Assembly: GCA_027577415.1 (NCBI GenBank)
Contig: JANBQS010000461.1
Location: forward strand, 1-17,459
From: Coemansia sp. RSA 922
Lineage: Eukaryota > Kickxellomycota > Kickxellomycetes > Kickxellales > Kickxellaceae
Length of the DNA: 17,459 nucleotides
Direction: 5' to 3'
Below, piece by piece: positions 15,925 through 17,459 of the stretch; the stretch's first letter is position 1; each line of letters opens with the position of its first letter. The notes beneath the pieces were generated by a model. That model had not been told where the DNA came from. It worked only from the letters and a program-made list of their open reading frames with translations, and made no database searches. The position numbers and the translations under genes are program-made.

Positions 15925-17459
15925 ATGCCCTCGTCCAATTACGAAAAGGCCATGTCGCAAGCTAAGCTTCCCTACACGGCTGTTGCACGGACAAGCCAGG
16001 AAATGAGCAGCCAGCACGTGCGTTTTGCTCACGAGCAGCACCTCTCAGAGGCGGCGGACATTGAAGAAAGCGAGCTGTTTGATATGCCAGCTCGCCGCAC
16101 CGACACTATGGAAGGAGCCGACAATGATGCGCTTTACTACGCCGTGTCCCTAGGTGCCCGCCGTCGGACTCGCAAGGTACTGTATCTGGATACGCTATAA
16201 TGGGCATATTATATTCCCTTTTCAAGGGATCTGCCTTGCCACTCCTTAATTTTGCCTGCCAGGTGTTGTTGTGCCTTTGTTTTTCTCATGCCTCGGCCCC
16301 ACTTGTTTTTTGAGCTTGGCCTTTTGTTCGAGACAGAGGATGACCTGTCTTGCATTTTTTTTTTCATTCTGACGCACTAATTATCCTGCTCTTTCTTAAC
16401 TGTGACGTCGTCTCTTATTCTTTTCTTTTATCGATGTAGGGTCGGGTGTTCTGGGTGACTGTGCTGTCGCTCGTCATTGTGTCGGTGGTCGGCATGGTCT
16501 GGCTATACTTTGATGGTATTAGCTGGATGCAGAGGTCCAAGAAGCGCAATGTGATTCTGATGATCAGCGATGGCTTTGGCCCAGCGTCCGAGACCATGGC
16601 TCGCAACTACGTACAGCAAATTAACGACCTGCCTATCGACTTTAAGAGCCCGCTTGATGAGATTCTGGTTGGTTCGTCGCGTACTCGCTCGAAGAGCTCG
16701 CTAGTGACTGACTCTGCTGCCGGAGCGACTGCCTTCTCATGCTTGATAAAGACCTACAATGGCGCAATTGCCGTAGCCGAAGACAAGCTGCCCTGCGGCA
16801 CTGTTTTGGAGGCAGCCAAGCTGCAGCGCGGCATGTACACTGGCCTAGTAGCTACAAGTCGAATTACGCATGCCACGCCTGCGTCGTTCTCGTCACATGT
16901 CACGCACCGCGACATGGAGGACCTGATTGCCGAGTACCAGATCGGAAACTACTCGCTCGGACCGGTCGTCGACTTGATGTTTGGTGGCGGTAAATGCCAC
17001 TTTATGCCCAACACGCACGCCAACGTCAGCTGCCGCATGGATGCCCGCGACCTATGGAGCGAGGCGCAGGCCTCTGGCTTCCACACACTGAGTACGCGCA
17101 AGCAGTTTGACGCCCTAGACGCACACGGTGCTGCCAAGTCACTGCCGATTCTAGGTGCCTTTGCGCCTTCGCACATGGAGTATGAAATTGACCGTGACGC
17201 AGCCACACAGCCGTCGCTGGCCGAGATGTCGGCCAAGGCGCTGGGCATCCTGGATGCTGCCACGAAGAAGAAGAACGCCGGGTTCTTCTTGATGATCGAG
17301 GGAAGCAGGATTGATATGGCTGCGCATACCAACGACCCCGCTGCTCATCTGCGCGATATTATTGCCTACTGGGATGCCATCACGGTAGTGCGCAAGTTCG
17401 TCGATGAGCACCCCGACACGGTTCTGATCAGCGTGTCTGACCACGAAACAGGTGGGTTT
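15925..17459 (+). CDS. PHO8: Vacuolar-type alkaline phosphatase PHO8, 3' end cut by window edge
   Basis: Exons are 15925-16176 and 16440-17459. Joined in phase 0 at Lys84/Gly85 they give 424 visible residues of a family member near 550. Pho8 is a type II vacuolar membrane enzyme that hydrolyses phosphomonoesters. A cytosolic tail (1-86) precedes one signal-anchor helix (about 87-107, VFWVTVLSLVIVSVVGMVWL). The metal-binding aspartate is D128 (MISDGFGP). The catalytic serine is S176 in TDSAAGATA. EGSRIDMAAH (371-380) supplies D376 and H380, and SDHETGG (417-423) supplies D417 and H418. RID is usually followed by His; here it is Met377, which is not a metal ligand in the E. coli enzyme. Without splicing, exon 1 ends after 91 codons. 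Neighbouring ATG14-like and PEX19 are also organelle genes, but no co-regulation is shown. Confidence 0.93.
16177..16439 (+). other. Spliceosomal intron in PHO8
   Basis: The intron is 263 nt. The donor is AAG|GTACTG, the acceptor TGTAG|GGT, and candidate branch sites are CTAAT (16377-16381) and CTTAAC (16395-16400), the latter about 38 nt before the acceptor. A pyrimidine-rich tract fills 16381-16432. Splicing restores one frame from the cytosolic tail into the membrane helix. An in-frame TAA at 16198-16200 lies eight codons into the intron. It is the only convincing intron in the window. Confidence 0.85.

Noticed and set aside
1..17459. Metabolic or defence gene cluster, mobile element or CRISPR array
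   Set aside because: The genes belong to unrelated, conserved eukaryotic pathways. No transposase, reverse transcriptase, terminal repeats or regularly spaced direct repeats were seen.

Overview
The window is nuclear DNA of a fungus. The evidence is a fused glutaminase-cyclase HIS7, a vacuolar-type PHO8 phosphatase, an Atg14-like autophagy protein, and eukaryotic factors such as YL1/Swc2, Rpc34, Rai1, Pex19 and Rrp40. The gene at the left edge resembles a family of F-box/leucine-rich-repeat-like proteins that I recall as heavily expanded in Kickxellales (Coemansia and relatives). I therefore lean towards a kickxellomycotine fungus, but that placement is an inference from one gene. The genome is compact and intron-poor. 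Only one intron is evident, in PHO8; every other gene reads as one uninterrupted frame.

Layout, left to right: a 5'-truncated F-box/LRR-like gene (+, 1-1719); YL1/VPS72 (+, 1939-2994); convergent to it, a PPIL2-type U-box cyclophilin (-, 3111-4742). Next come a proline-rich single-pass membrane protein of unknown function (-, 4994-6199), RNA polymerase III subunit RPC34 (-, 6745-7707) and HIS7 (-, 7887-9584). A divergent promoter with a perfect Gcn4/AP-1 heptamer separates HIS7 from RAI1/DXO (+, 9894-11030). RAI1 converges on the farnesyl/geranylgeranyltransferase alpha subunit RAM2 (-, 11084-12136). An ATG14-like gene (-, 12222-13391) and PEX19 (-, 13587-14552) follow. A second divergent promoter leads to RRP40 (+, 14850-15575), and PHO8 (+, from 15925, 263-nt intron) runs off the right edge.

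This is a mixed housekeeping region, not an operon or cluster. Themes recur: RNA synthesis and decay (RPC34, RAI1, RRP40, and probably PPIL2 through the spliceosome), chromatin (YL1), histidine biosynthesis (HIS7), peroxisome and vacuole/autophagy (PEX19, ATG14-like, PHO8), and prenylation (RAM2). PEX19 ends in a CaaX box and lies two genes from RAM2, whose enzyme would be expected to prenylate it. I found no mobile element, CRISPR array, tRNA or rRNA, and no convincing novel multi-gene system. The least explained items are the F-box/LRR-like gene, the proline-rich membrane protein and a nested inverted repeat upstream of PHO8.
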